64,000 nucleotides of DNA from Cryptomeria japonica. Lineage: Eukaryota; Streptophyta; Pinopsida; Cupressales; Cupressaceae. Under the pieces are notes generated by a model. The model was not told where the DNA came from. It made no database searches and saw only the letters and a list, made by a program, of their open reading frames with translations. How positions within the stretch are numbered: position 1 is the first letter of the stretch; each line of letters starts with the position of its first letter. The stretch is taken from the NCBI RefSeq assembly GCF_030272615.1, contig NW_026729140.1, positions 1 through 64,000 of the forward strand, written 5' to 3'. Below are positions 33,736 through 45,037 of this stretch, one piece after another. The position numbers and the translations under genes are program-made.

Positions 33736-35943
33736 ATAAATTACTTGATTTGATATGCATTATTTCAGGTTGATATGATTTGATACTAATATGGATTTGA
33801 TATGATGTGGAACTTGATTAGATTTTTGATGTTTCAAGTTGATGTGAATTTGATTTTGATATGAATTGATTTGATGAGGAAACTGATATTGGACATGTTT
33901 TATTTGTGATAGGAGCAGCTTGGGGTTGTGTAGTCGCGAGAGCGATTTTCGAGACCATGGTCATTGATACCGCGACTGACATAGGCAAACAGGGATATTA
34001 TTGAGAGATGTGGACTATCCTCTTTATTAGAGATGCCCTAGTATATCATTAACCAGGGTTTATTGACAGCTTTAGCCAAGAGGTGGCATAGTGACACCAA
34101 CACCTTTCATTTGGCTACATGTGAGATTACAGTGACACTTGAGGATTGCTACCAAATTTTGTGGATTCTCGTGGTAGGTGCACTTTTATTGTATGAGCAG
34201 ACTGAGGAGGGTGGGACAAAGGCTCTTCGCCAGATTTTGTATGATGAGCATATTTGTGGGGATGAGATGCCATGGCAGGAGTTTATTGATTTAGATTATA
34301 CTCCTCTACCATCAGTGTTGGGAGGATTTATAAGTGGCTTCTTATGTCCCGATTGTAGGTCAAAGGGACTGGCAGTAGGATGGGGGTTGGTCTTGGAGGA
34401 CATGGTGACACAAGGTCACCGATTTGCATGGGGGTCTGCTATGTTGGCCCACTTATATAGAAACCTTCATTAGGTGGTTTACTTGGGATACAATAGTCTA
34501 TCAGCTTGGGTTACACTGCTACAGGTATGGGCACGGAAGCATATTCCCACAGCTAGGCCACTTGCTGACAAAGATAGGCCAATTGGTCATGCTTATGCAT
34601 ATGGATATAGAGGGATACTTGTCCAGCGTAAGCTGGGCAAACCGGAGCAGCATTGGAGGCGAGTGCTTGACGATATTGATACAGTCATCTGGAGACCGTA
34701 TATGGATTACGAGGTGTGCTTAGAGGATGGGATAAACATGCCTTATGTCTACATGTCTCGATTTTTGATAGGGTGGACGCCCTTTGTTATTGAGAGATTT
34801 CTGCATAGCTGAGTGTTGCAGCAGTATTGACGACAGCAGCGGATAACATAGGGAGGATGCTTGTATGCTCGATGGAGGCAACATGTACCAGAGTGGGGAC
34901 CCACTATTGATAGTGTGGTGGTGGTTGAGGATTTCTTTCACCTAGTTGGCCAGATATGGGACTATGCCTACAGGATATTCGATGCGGGGATGACTGATGA
35001 GTTCACAACACTCTTTGCAGCCCATGCTGTGGCCAGGATATTGGATCCCATGAAGATGATTCCCACTTTTGATGATGATGAGTATGAGCAGCCCAAGAGG
35101 CTAGGGATATAGGGAGAGGAGGGAGAGGAGTTGGAAGAGGGAGGTGGGGATGGTGGAGGTGATGATGGTGGAGATGGTGGAGGAGGTGGCTGAGGTCGGT
35201 GTGGGGATAGGGGGAGAGTTGATCAGGGGAGGAGAGGAGATAGAGGTGGAGCTGGTGGTGACAAATGGATACAGGTGGAGAGAGTTGTGCGGTGGGCTGT
35301 AGAGGATAGAGGGAGGGGAGATTTGGCTATTGGAGCTAGTGGTGAGGAGAGGGTAGGAGAGGTGATAACAGTTGTGGGAGGGACAGATGATTTTAGACAG
35401 TCAACACAAAAGTGGAGGTCATATGTTTTACCCCCACTAGCACCAAGGATAGGGAGAGGGACATTGGGTACCACTACACAGGTACCCTTCCAGATTCGAA
35501 TTCCTACTCATCGAGAGGATGCGCAGATTAGGTCCTTACAGTTGTTAATGCAACATCTACAGAAACAACTACTGGCACATCAGTGGTAGGTTACACAACT
35601 AACTACTGAGCGAGATACAATTTTGGAGCAGTTGGGTTGAGTCGAGGCTTGAGCATATAGCTTGGAGAGAGCAGTGGTGGGTGGCTCGACGAGAGACACC
35701 CTGAGGGAGTTAGCGTATACAGCCAAGGAGGCTAAGTATTACTGACGACATTTTGAGGATGCAGTGCCCAAGGAGTGAAGAGTTCCTAGCTTCACATCGA
35801 CGACATCTAGGCAATCTAGGCAGATGGGGCCGAGGATAGAGAGTAGAGGTGTGACAGGGCCTACTCGTCAGGATCCACCTAGGGATCTCAGTGCTGGGAC
35901 ATTTGCTACGAGACCGTCACCTTCAGGAGATAGTCATACCTGA

Positions 35944-37407
35944 GAGATGTTGTCTCTATTGTATTTTGATCATTTTGTTGTATTTTTGGAACAGACATGA
36001 CATATTTTGTACTTGATCATTTCTGAGATATATATACGACACCATTTGCTTTGATCCTTATATGATGTTTTTCATGGATGATGCTTTCTATATGATCTTG
36101 ATGCTTTTATGATGTTGATGCAATGCTTAGATAGATGTATGTGATTTTATATTTGATGGATGATGAATGATGTATGAGATGTATCTTGTTTATGAGATGT
36201 ATGATAATGATAATGATGTGAGATGTATCTTGAAAATGAGATGTATGATATTGAGAATGACATGAGATGTATCTTGAAAATGAGATGGATGATATTGATA
36301 TGCTGTGAGATGTATCTTGAAAATGAGATGTATGATAATGATAATGATGTGAGATGTATCTTGAAAATGAGATGTATGATAATGAGATGCAACTATTTGT
36401 AAAATGATATGCAACTAATTGTAAAATGATATGCAACTAATTGATCATCCTCGTTCTACGTTTTGTCATTCCTGCATAGTCACATGTTTTGCTTTCTTTG
36501 TGTTGATCATCATTGAGCATTGATTTGTTGGGGTATGTTGAAAATTTATACAAGCATAATGGTATATTTGAACCATAATGACCTGAGAAAAAATTTACAT
36601 GATTTTTGATTTTGTAAGATGGCACAAGCGTCGAGGTATAAATGAACCAAGATGACCTAAGAGCGACTTGTGTATAAACAAACAATATTAAACCATTTGT
36701 ATGCACAAAGTGGAATCATGTCTTCAGTGATATGCTTTGAATCACGTCTCGAGACAAGTATTTGCACAGTACAAGTGATCGCCTCACAGACAGAAAACTA
36801 AAAAATATTGGAGTCCCCATGGCTTTCTCTAGCTTGATGTATTGTTGAGAATATGTAGAGGATCCAATCATTCAAAAAAAGTTCAAGTGCAACAATAGTC
36901 AAAACTTCATGCTAGATGCAAACATTTTATACTCTAGAAAATCATCCATCATGTGTTGTGAATCGTGTTAAGTGATCAATGTTTGTTCTCGTTATTGTTG
37001 ATTCATTTATTGGACATGATTTTCTGAGTCTGCTGCAAGGTTTGACTTAGGAGGAAATGTTGATCAATGCTGCCCGTAGCTAAATTTTCCTCCTGATGTG
37101 GATATGTACAGTGATTACCAAGTCATGGTAGGATATGATGAAATGATATTTGGATAAACTAGGATAGTGACTATGCTAAGTATGTCCTGGATAGTGTGAT
37201 AAATGTCGGGCGATGGCTGATATTGCGTGACTGTGGATATAAAATTTTGAGAGTATAGATAGATAGAGGAGCTGTCCTCTCACAATATCGCCTGTTGCCA
37301 GGTTTTCACCAGTTGTTTTTATTGTACATTTTGCTTTTTATGATTTTTTTATTTTTTTATTTTTTTGCATATTTTTATTTTTTGACTTTTCCATGCATTT
37401 AGACTGC
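35944..37407. other. Non-coding spacer between the PMD gene and pol
   Basis: Holds the tandem repeats at 36168-36440. Otherwise no conserved frame seen. Here the two opposing transcription units of the element would converge. Confidence 0.55.
36168..36440. repeat. 44-bp tandem repeat plus 21-bp repeat
   Basis: About five units of GTGAGATGTATCTTGAAAAT + GAGATGTATGATAATGAT, then two to three units of ATGCAACTAATTGTAAAATG. The apparent frames on the minus strand (HLIFKIHLT-type repeats) come only from this simple sequence. Confidence 0.85.
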
Positions 37408-38465
37408 TCAAGTGTAGTATTTCTTCAAATGGATGTTGTTAGTTGGTTCGTCGAACACATCTCCTTCCGAAGTTGTTAGCTGATAGGCATCTGATCCATA
37501 GGCTGATATGATGACATAGGGACCTAACCAGTTAGGTTCCAACTTCCCTTTCTTTTCCCGATCTTGTTGATTTCTAGGTTTTTCTTTGAGTACTAGATCA
37601 CCTGTTTTAAAAATCCTACGGATGACTTTGTAATTCTAACTTTGGCACATACATTGCTGATATGCTTTAAGGTGAGTGTAGGCATGTTGTCTCTTTTCAT
37701 CTAGAAGTTCTAGCTCTTGCAGTCGGTTGACTCGATACTCTTCATCTGGAATGAGGCCTTTCAAAGATACTCTGAGAGATGGGATTTCTACCTCCAGGGG
37801 TAAAATTTCTTCAGACCCATAAACCAATGAATATGACGTAGCTCTTGTAGGTGTAAGAATGCTAGTTCTATATACCCAAAGTGCTAGATTGAGTTGCATG
37901 TGCCAATCTTTTCCTGTGTCATTTATTGTTTTCTTGAGGATTTTCAATATGGTTTTGTTGGATGCATCAGCTTGACCATTCCCCTGTGGGTAATAAGGTG
38001 TAGAAACGATGTTGGATCTTGAATCGTTCACATAGTTCTCGCACATCCTGGTTTTTGAAAGGTTGTCCATTATCTATGATGATGGAACTTGGAATGCCAT
38101 ATCTACAGATCAGATAATTAAGAATGAAAGAAGCAATTTGTTTTCCAATTACTGTGGTCATGGGGACTACCTCAATCCATTTGGTAAAATATTCTGTTGC
38201 AGTGATAATGAACTTGTGTCTATTTGAAGATGAAGGGTGTATTTTACCCACTAAGTCCAGTCCCCACTAGCAAAAAGGCCAGGATGTTGTGAATGGTTGC
38301 AGTTCCTCTGCTGGTGCATGTATAAGATTGCCATGGATTTGGCATTTAGGACATTTCTTTGCAAAATGATAAGAATCCTTTTCCATTCTTAGCCAGTAAT
38401 ATCCCATTCATAGAATTTTTTTATCAAGAGTAGGACCACTTGAATGTCTACCACAGATACCTTCC
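37408..38465 (-). pseudogene. gypsy integrase, broken
   Basis: Zinc-binding end (CPKCQIHG at about 38340), core with FIITATEYFTKWIEVVP and IIDNGQPFKNQDVRELCERF, then STPYYPQGNGQADASNK, and a C-terminal GPY/F-type module (LEPNWLGPYVIISAYG) ending at TGA 37408-37410. The third catalytic residue is normally Glu (NGQAE); here it is Asp. Stops and shifts at about 38000-38070 and 38255-38465. Confidence 0.85.
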
Positions 38466-39409
38466 TAAAGCTCTTGTAAAGTCGAGTCAGATTCATTACG
38501 ATAAAGGCAACGAAGAAGAGTACCATCTAGACCTCGATGGTACAAAGTATCAGCAGTGAGAGTATAACGGGCAGCTTTCCGGATAAAGTTGCATTTTTGG
38601 TTTCGAGATAGGTCAATAGGTAGGGTATTGTTTTTAAGATAGTCGTATATGGGTCTGTATAACGGAGAGTCAGAACTAGTTAAGGCATAGATAACGTGAG
38701 ATGCGGAATGGTCATAGGCTGGGGAGAAAAGTTGCTCTACCAGAAACTCGTAATGACTTTGTTGCTTTGGAATTTGTAGCAGTGAAGCGATAGTAGCCAT
38801 TGAATCGGCTGTTCTATTGTCAAACCTTAGCATTTGTTCAAAGGTGACGTGTACAAAATATTGTTTGAAATCATCCACCATTCATTTGTATGGTAGCAGT
38901 TTATTGTCTTTTGTCTGATAGTCATCGTTGATCTGATTGATGACTAGTTGTGAATCTTTGGACACTTTCAATTCTGTGATTCTCCATTCCACAACCATTT
39001 TCATCCCTATAACCAGTGCCTCATATTCAGCAATGTTATTTGTGCATGGAAACATGAGCCTATATGATCTTGGTATGGTGTGCCCGTCAGGAGTGATGAA
39101 TAGAATGCTAGCGCTTGAGCCATGTTGAGTGTAGGAACCATCAAAGTATAGGGTCCATTTCTTGGTGGAAATAGCAAGCACATCCCTATCTGGAAATTCA
39201 ATCTCCATTGGTTGTTTAGCCGTTAATGGTGCATTGGCTAGTTGATCTACAATCACTTGTCCTTTGATAGCTCGTCGCTCTGTGTAGTGGGTATAAAATT
39301 CACTGAGAATCATTACCCATTTAGCCAATCTTCCAGTGAGAGCTGCTTTGCTGAGTAAGTACTTTAAAGGGTCAATTTTTGCTATGAGCTTGATTGTATG
39401 AGCTAGCAT
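38465..39409 (-). pseudogene. Second RNase H-like domain and linker of the gypsy pol
   Basis: WTLYFDGSYTQHGSSASILF, NNIAEYEALVIGM and LKVSKDSQLVINQI form an RNase H fold with its Asp and Glu positions. This extra, archaeal-type RNase H after the normal one is typical of Tat-lineage elements. A linker (MVDDFKQYF to LYHRGLDGTLLRCL) leads to integrase. A stop at 38882 splits the two parts. Confidence 0.8.
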
Positions 39410-40813
39410 GTAGTGTCAAAAATTTTGAGAAGCAAATACCACTATTAAACAAGCCTTCTCAATGAATGTATAATTGAGCTCATATCCATTTAAAGTTCTA
39501 TTGATGTAATAGATAACTTGTTCCTTTCCTTCTTGATTTTCTTATGCTAAAAGTTCCCCCAGTGATATGTTTGTTGTTGATATGTAGAGAATAAGTGGCT
39601 TCCTTGCTATGGGTGGTACTAGAACTAGCGGGTTCATTAGATATTGCTTGATTTGGTAGAATGATTCTGCACATTTGGCCTCCCATCTGAATGGTACATT
39701 CTTATGCAGAAAATGATTGAATGGTAGACTTTTATCTGCTAATTGAGCAATGAAATACCTGATTGACTGGAGCCGTCCTTGCAAGGATCTGAGTTGACTG
39801 ATTTTCTTAGGTGGTGGCATCTCCGTGATGGTTTGTACCTTTACTGGATCTACTTTAATGCATTTTTCTGAGACAATGTAGCCTAATAAATTTCCTGATG
39901 TAACCCCGAAGACACACTTCTTAGGGTTGAGCCTGACTTGAATTTATTCCAATCTGTCAAATTTTTTTTCTAAGATGTCCAAATATTCTGCTCGAGTAAA
40001 TGATTTAGCTAGTAAATCATCTACATAATCGTCCATAAAGGTATGCATCATGTCATGAAAGATTGTTGTCATTGCTCATTGATAAGTTGCCCTGGCATTC
40101 TTTAAGCCAAATGGCATGATATTCCAACAGTATGTTCTCCAAGGACAGGTAAATGTTGTTTTATCTTGATCCTCTGGAGCTATCTTGATTTGATTATAGC
40201 TAGAAAAACTATCCATTAATTATAGCATTGCATGGCCTACTGTGAGGTCTACAATTATGTTGATACTGGGCAAAGGAAAGTCATCCTTTGGACAAGCTTT
40301 GTTGACATCTCTAAAATTGGTGCATATCTTGATGCTGCCGCCTAGTTTTGAAACTGGCACAATGTTGGAAATCTATTCAGCATAGTCGATAGGTCAAATA
40401 AATCCGACGTCTAATAGTTTCTTTAGCTCAGCTTTGACCATGAGTGCTACGTGTGAATTCATCTTTCTCAATTTTTTCTTAACTGGCTTGGTTCCCAAAG
40501 AAATAGACAAGTGATGCATGATTAAGTGTGGATCAATCACAGGCATATCTGCATATGCCCAAGCAAAATTGATTTTCTTTTCTTTGAAAAATTGGATAAA
40601 CTCTGATCTTTCTTCCTTTGTCAAAGATTCTGATAGGTGTATGTTTTTGGTTGCTTCTATTGTACCAATGCTAATTGATTGATTGGATATGGGTGATCGC
40701 TCCTGATAATGTTTAGGAAGAGTGTCAAATCTCCCATGTTTGGGTGCCTTAAAAAGGTTTTCACCTGCAGATGCATCCTTTATTTTTACTTTTTTGTGAT
40801 CTAGTGCTGCCAT
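39400..40813 (-). pseudogene. gypsy reverse transcriptase and first RNase H, broken
   Basis: Landmarks in order: INFAWAYADMPVIDPHLI, KPVKKKLRKMN, KLLDVGFI, MPFGLKNARATYQ, an active-site box YVDDLLAKS (intact), LRSLQGRLQSIRYFIAQ and HKNVPFRWE. Premature stops include TGA after GFI and TAG after DYAE, positions where Arg and Trp are expected, so both fit C-to-T type decay. One TAA (near 40220) shows the pattern is not absolute. Confidence 0.85.
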
Positions 40814-42132
40814 TGACTAGTTTTCAGCAGTAGATCCTTTATTTCATTCATTTTTGTGACTGAGAGACTTGCCACTCCCTCGATTGTAGATGTCGTTACT
40901 TTGTTCACTGGTAGAGTCTATTTTTGGGTTGACGATACACAAGTAATGGATAATGGAATCATCATTTGGGAAAATTGGTATGTCACAATTTTCAGGTTCA
41001 TCCTAGTCTATGAGGTCAGGAAAGATAAGTGGTAAAGGGTCATTGGGTGGGTCAATTTCAGCTACTGTAAGTGTCAGGATGAAGGTATCATCATGGTTGG
41101 CTGGGATATTAAATAAGTTAATGATTTTGTCAAGGTCTTTGACGGTATCATGTTCCATGTAAACTTGCTTGTAATGTCACTGCTCATTTTCCTTGGCGTC
41201 ATAGATATTTTGTGAACCAAATTCAAGTAGTCTAGGCTTTGTGCCTTGTTCTTCTTGAGAAATGGGTTTATGACTATCGTTTGCAGCAATATCTTCAGTA
41301 ATATTGGAACAACTGCCCCATTCATATTCATTTGAATCAGTTTCCAAGGTATTATCTTAGATTCTTGCAGTGTTGTGGACTTGTATGTTGTAGGGTGAAA
41401 ACAGGTCTTTGATGATTGATACGAGTCTGGTAGTTTTCTTTGATTCTGTATTATATCCTACTTCTACTCTTTGCATTTAGTCATATAATGTCTCTCCTCG
41501 GGGAGTAATGAGGTTGCCATGGAGTGATTCTTCTTTGTTTGAAACCGGTTCTTGAACATGATGTACTTCTGCACAAGGTGCTTCTTTCTTTTGATTGACT
41601 GATTTCTCTTGATGTTTCTTTCCTTCCTGATATTCACGTTCCTTACGTATTGTCTTTATTGATTGAAATAGTACCTCCTTCCATGAGTCCTCCTTGTATT
41701 TCTTCTTTTCCTTCCATTGAGGTTTTTGGTATTTGTTTGGTGTCTTCTTTGGTGGTAGAGTGTGTTCATAGCCCAATCTAGTTTTGTTTTTACAAAACTG
41801 GAAAGGAGGATCTAATGGTTCTGTGACACCTTCTTGACACTTGTTGATAGCTCCTTTCCATTGTATCCCATTTGTTGCATGATTAAGTAGCCTTTTCCAT
41901 ATAGTTGTGTTGATATAGCTACTTCCATTGTAGTTGCTCTGTCTTCTTCCTCATCCTTGTATAACCAACTAAGGATGTCTTTTTCCTCTGATTCATGTGC
42001 TAATGTGCCTAGTTGAATGAATTTGCCATCAAACTTGGTGATGGCCTATGTTGCTTGATGTATTGATACTGAAGGTAACCCATGAGATTTAGGTGATGCT
42101 GGTAAGTTGGTTAGACATAGGGGTTCCAAAGA

Positions 42133-42741
42133 CTAGTAATCCATAGATAGTGGTTTAGACTTTTCTTGATGAAGATCTAGTGCGGGGAAAATTTGTTTTT
42201 CTTTGTTATGTGGAACTAAACTATCTTGGGTTGCCCACATAGCATTACAATGTTTAAAAGGGTTATGATCTACTGATATAGAAATTTTTTGTCCATTATA
42301 GGGGAACTTAGCACACTGGTGATAAGTAGAGGGTACTCCTTGCATTTCATGTATCAAAGGTTGACCCAATAAGATATTATATGTGAGCTCTATGTCTAAG
42401 ACTTGGCACATAGTGTCCTTTTGTATTGGTCCCACTTGAATTGGTAACACAACTATTCCTTTGGATGATCTTTCTTCATCATCATATGCTTTGATAGTGA
42501 TCTTTTTGCATGGATCAATAGATTGCTCAGAGAAGCCTAATGCACAGATAAGTTTTAAGTTATAGATATTGAGTCCAGCTCCTCCATCTATTAATACTCT
42601 TTTGACTCGATGTTTGTAGACCAAGACTTCAATGTGGAGTGGAGTATTGTGTGGATGGCTTAATGAAATATTATCCTTCTTGGAAAAGGTGAGATTATGA
42701 GGCCTTGTCATGTGAGCCACCATGGCTTGGAATTTGTCCAT
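42133..42741 (-). pseudogene. gypsy protease region
   Basis: VLIDGGAGLNIYNL has the protease Asp-x-Gly with Gly in place of Ser/Thr; NILLGQPLIHEMQGVPSTYH is the conserved Tat/Athila protease ending. 202 codons remain open. 40814-42132 continues the linker to RT in short broken frames (Lys/Glu-rich, no domain recognised). Confidence 0.75.
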
Positions 42742-42834
42742 ATCCTGATCCTAGGGTACAATTGTTTCCAATAGTACTTGTTCCAAGATGTCCTTGTGTT
42801 TTGGTGAAAGTTTCAGCAACTCAAGTATAGATAT

Positions 42835-45037
42835 TTAAGCAGAAGTTTTGTGCAGTTGAGTGACAAGGTCATATTGAATCTTAGGTATGCTGCTTTTTGC
42901 TGATGTATGTCCCTTCAAGACATATTTTTGAGCTCTGGTGGTTACATTGATTGATTCATGTTTTCGTTTGTCCTTGATTGTAATAACATTTACTTGATTA
43001 TCCTCAGCTGATATATGATTGATGGTGTTATTGTATATGTGATTGATACGAGCTCCACATGTATCATTTGAGGTTGAAGCTCCATCCTTGTTGTAGTTTG
43101 GAAGAGGATTCTTAATGGCACCATGGTCACCATTTGTCTTGAGACCATCGACTGTTAAATCGCCCCTATCAATCATGTCTTGAACAATTTTTTTCAGTCT
43201 CATGCAATCATTTGTTTGATGTCCTTTGTTTTGATGAAAATCACAAAAGTGTGAGTCATTCCACCAGGGTGGTTTGATTTGTGGTTCAAAGTTATTGATT
43301 GATGGTAAGGAGATAATTTTGTTTGCCAGGAGTTCTCTGAATTCTGACTCCAATGATTTCCCTAATGGTGTGTAGATGTTTTTTGTAAAGTTGTTGGTGT
43401 TACCTCATGAGATTGTATTAGGTCCTCAATTCATGTTATTATTTTGGGTATTGTTGGTGTTGTTAAGATGATCTTGATTGATAGTTGGTGCATAAGTATT
43501 AGTACCTCGGTTAGCACCTTTTTTATTCTTGGTAGCCTGAGGATTACCTGATAAAGCTAACACTGCTTGCTTGGATTTCACATCATAAGTTTGGTTTCCT
43601 CCTTCATTTCCAGTGTTTTTATTTCTGGTCCAAAACCTGGATTTGTCTAAGTTGTTGTTATTTTGGTTATTGTAATTAGAGTTGGATGAATTCGTCCCTT
43701 CTTTGAAAAATTTCAATGTTCCTTTCTTGACACATGCCTCCTCTACTTGGATGCCATTTTCAATCAATTTAGCAAAAGATAGTATGAATTGGAGTTTGAG
43801 TATGTAACTCATTTTACTATTTAAATTGTCAATGAAAATTTCCATCTTTTTCTTTTCAGGCACATCTCGAGGATATCTTGAGACTATTGGTCGCCAACAT
43901 TGAAGGAACACCATGAATGTTTTGTTGTTTTTCTATTTGGTATTGCAGGCATCTAGAATGGTGATGGCATGTTGAATGTTGTAGGAATATCGAGTTATGA
44001 ATTTGTTGACTAACTCATCAAAGGATTTGACAGGAGGTGTGATTTTAGATAACCATTCCATTGTTTGCCCTCCCAAGCTTCTTGGAAATAATCTCATTAA
44101 ATAAGTGTCATCATGGTCAAATTCCAAGCTCATGGTACAAAATTCTTGGACATGATCACGAGGATCGCTTTTCCCATCATATTTGTCAAATCTGGGAATG
44201 TCTGAATTTGGGGGAAAAGGTACCATGTTTAACCTTCTGTCAAAAGAATAAGGACAAATTTCATTCAAGGAATATCGTACTGTTGATCCTTGTTGCATGT
44301 CTTGCATCTATTTTTGTAGCATTTGCATTTTCTATGTAAGAGAAACCAAGGGTGCATTCATTTTCTGAGGGAAGATTTCTTCCCTCACATTGTTTCTAGT
44401 TTGGAATGGCGTGTGTAGCGACATGTTTTTCTCCAGGATGTTTTGCTCGGGTAAGTTTTGTTCAAGTATGTTTTGTGCTCAGGCTCACGTGCTTCCTCCT
44501 CTCTTTGTTGTTCTTGATAAGCATAATGTTGAGACCTTGTTCTAAATATATCAGTATCAAAGTCTTCAGGGAGTTTAACTCCTTTGCTCCTGAGCATGAG
44601 TAGGTATTTTTATTTGTCGGTTTCCATGAGTTTTTCCACAAGTTTTTGAAATGAAGCGCTTTCTTAACACTCTTGGAGGAGTTCCTCAAAAATTTATGTA
44701 ACTTCTAGATTTAGATATTCGAAAAGATTTGATAATCTTTGACCCATACTGGACTCTAGTTGTGTTTCGCTTTGCTTGTTTCATTGAGAGCGAGTAATAA
44801 CGGGCATCTAGTAGAAAATTTCTCTGACAAATGGAACAAATTCCTCTTCGATGTTTTGCTCAGGGGTTGTTCAAATCGAGGTATGTTGTAAGTGATGCAC
44901 ACTTCTGGGAAGAAAGCTGGATTGATCTTTCCTCCTTGATTTAGGTGTTGGTTGAATGCCACTTTTTGACATAATTCCCTAGTCCTCAATGGTTCCTCAT
45001 CAAATTCGTTTGTTTTGTCTTGAAAATACAAGCGCAT
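42835..45037 (-). pseudogene. gypsy gag, broken
   Basis: Core retrotransposon Gag at 43933-44307 (FPRSLGGQTMEWLSKI, ELVNKFITRYSY) and its continuation at 43426-43914 (Asn-rich linker). A zinc-knuckle-like CDFHQNKGHQTNDC lies in 42835-43353. Short frames from 44385 to 45037 are probably the N-terminal part. Multiple stops separate them. Confidence 0.75.

Larger units (their letters stand above)
32731..33912 (+). other. Predicted intron of the PMD gene
   Basis: Bounded by GTAAGTCATC and TTTGTGATAG. It is rich in the octamer TAGCGCAT (32930, 32988, 33006, 33066, 33167, 33206) and in GATATGGATTTGAT-type repeats. Codon phase is zero on both sides, which keeps the frame. Confidence 0.55.
32656..35943 (+). 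pseudogene. Antisense plant mobile domain (PMD, MAIN-like) gene carried by the gypsy element
   Basis: A putative exon 1 (32656-32730, 25 codons, MSIPFASHRF...) ends at A|GTAAGT; the acceptor TGTGATAG at 33905-33912 opens exon 2, which stays in one frame to TGA at 35941. Together about 700 codons. Landmarks: LLTALAKRWHSDTNTFHL, EITVTLEDCYQIL, WGSAMLAHLYRNL, LLQVWARKHIP and WRPYMDYE, matching the plant mobile domain (the aminotransferase-like PMD family). The C-terminus is Gly/Asp-rich, then predicted coiled coil. Exon 2 has 14 premature stops, seven TAG and seven TGA, and no frameshift. PMD proteins such as MAIN and MAIL1 act in the nucleus in plant gene silencing and genome stability, and PMD genes occur in several transposon families. 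It runs opposite to pol. Confidence 0.8.

Noticed and set aside
34424-34723. Overlapping ORF in another frame of the PMD exon
   Set aside because: The PMD signature continues in the first frame through the stops.
36168-36400. Possible CRISPR-like array
   Set aside because: Units are contiguous without unique spacers and the DNA is plant nuclear.
36107-36436. Minus-strand ORFs with HLIFKIHLT-type repeats
   Set aside because: Produced by the 44-bp simple repeat in all frames.
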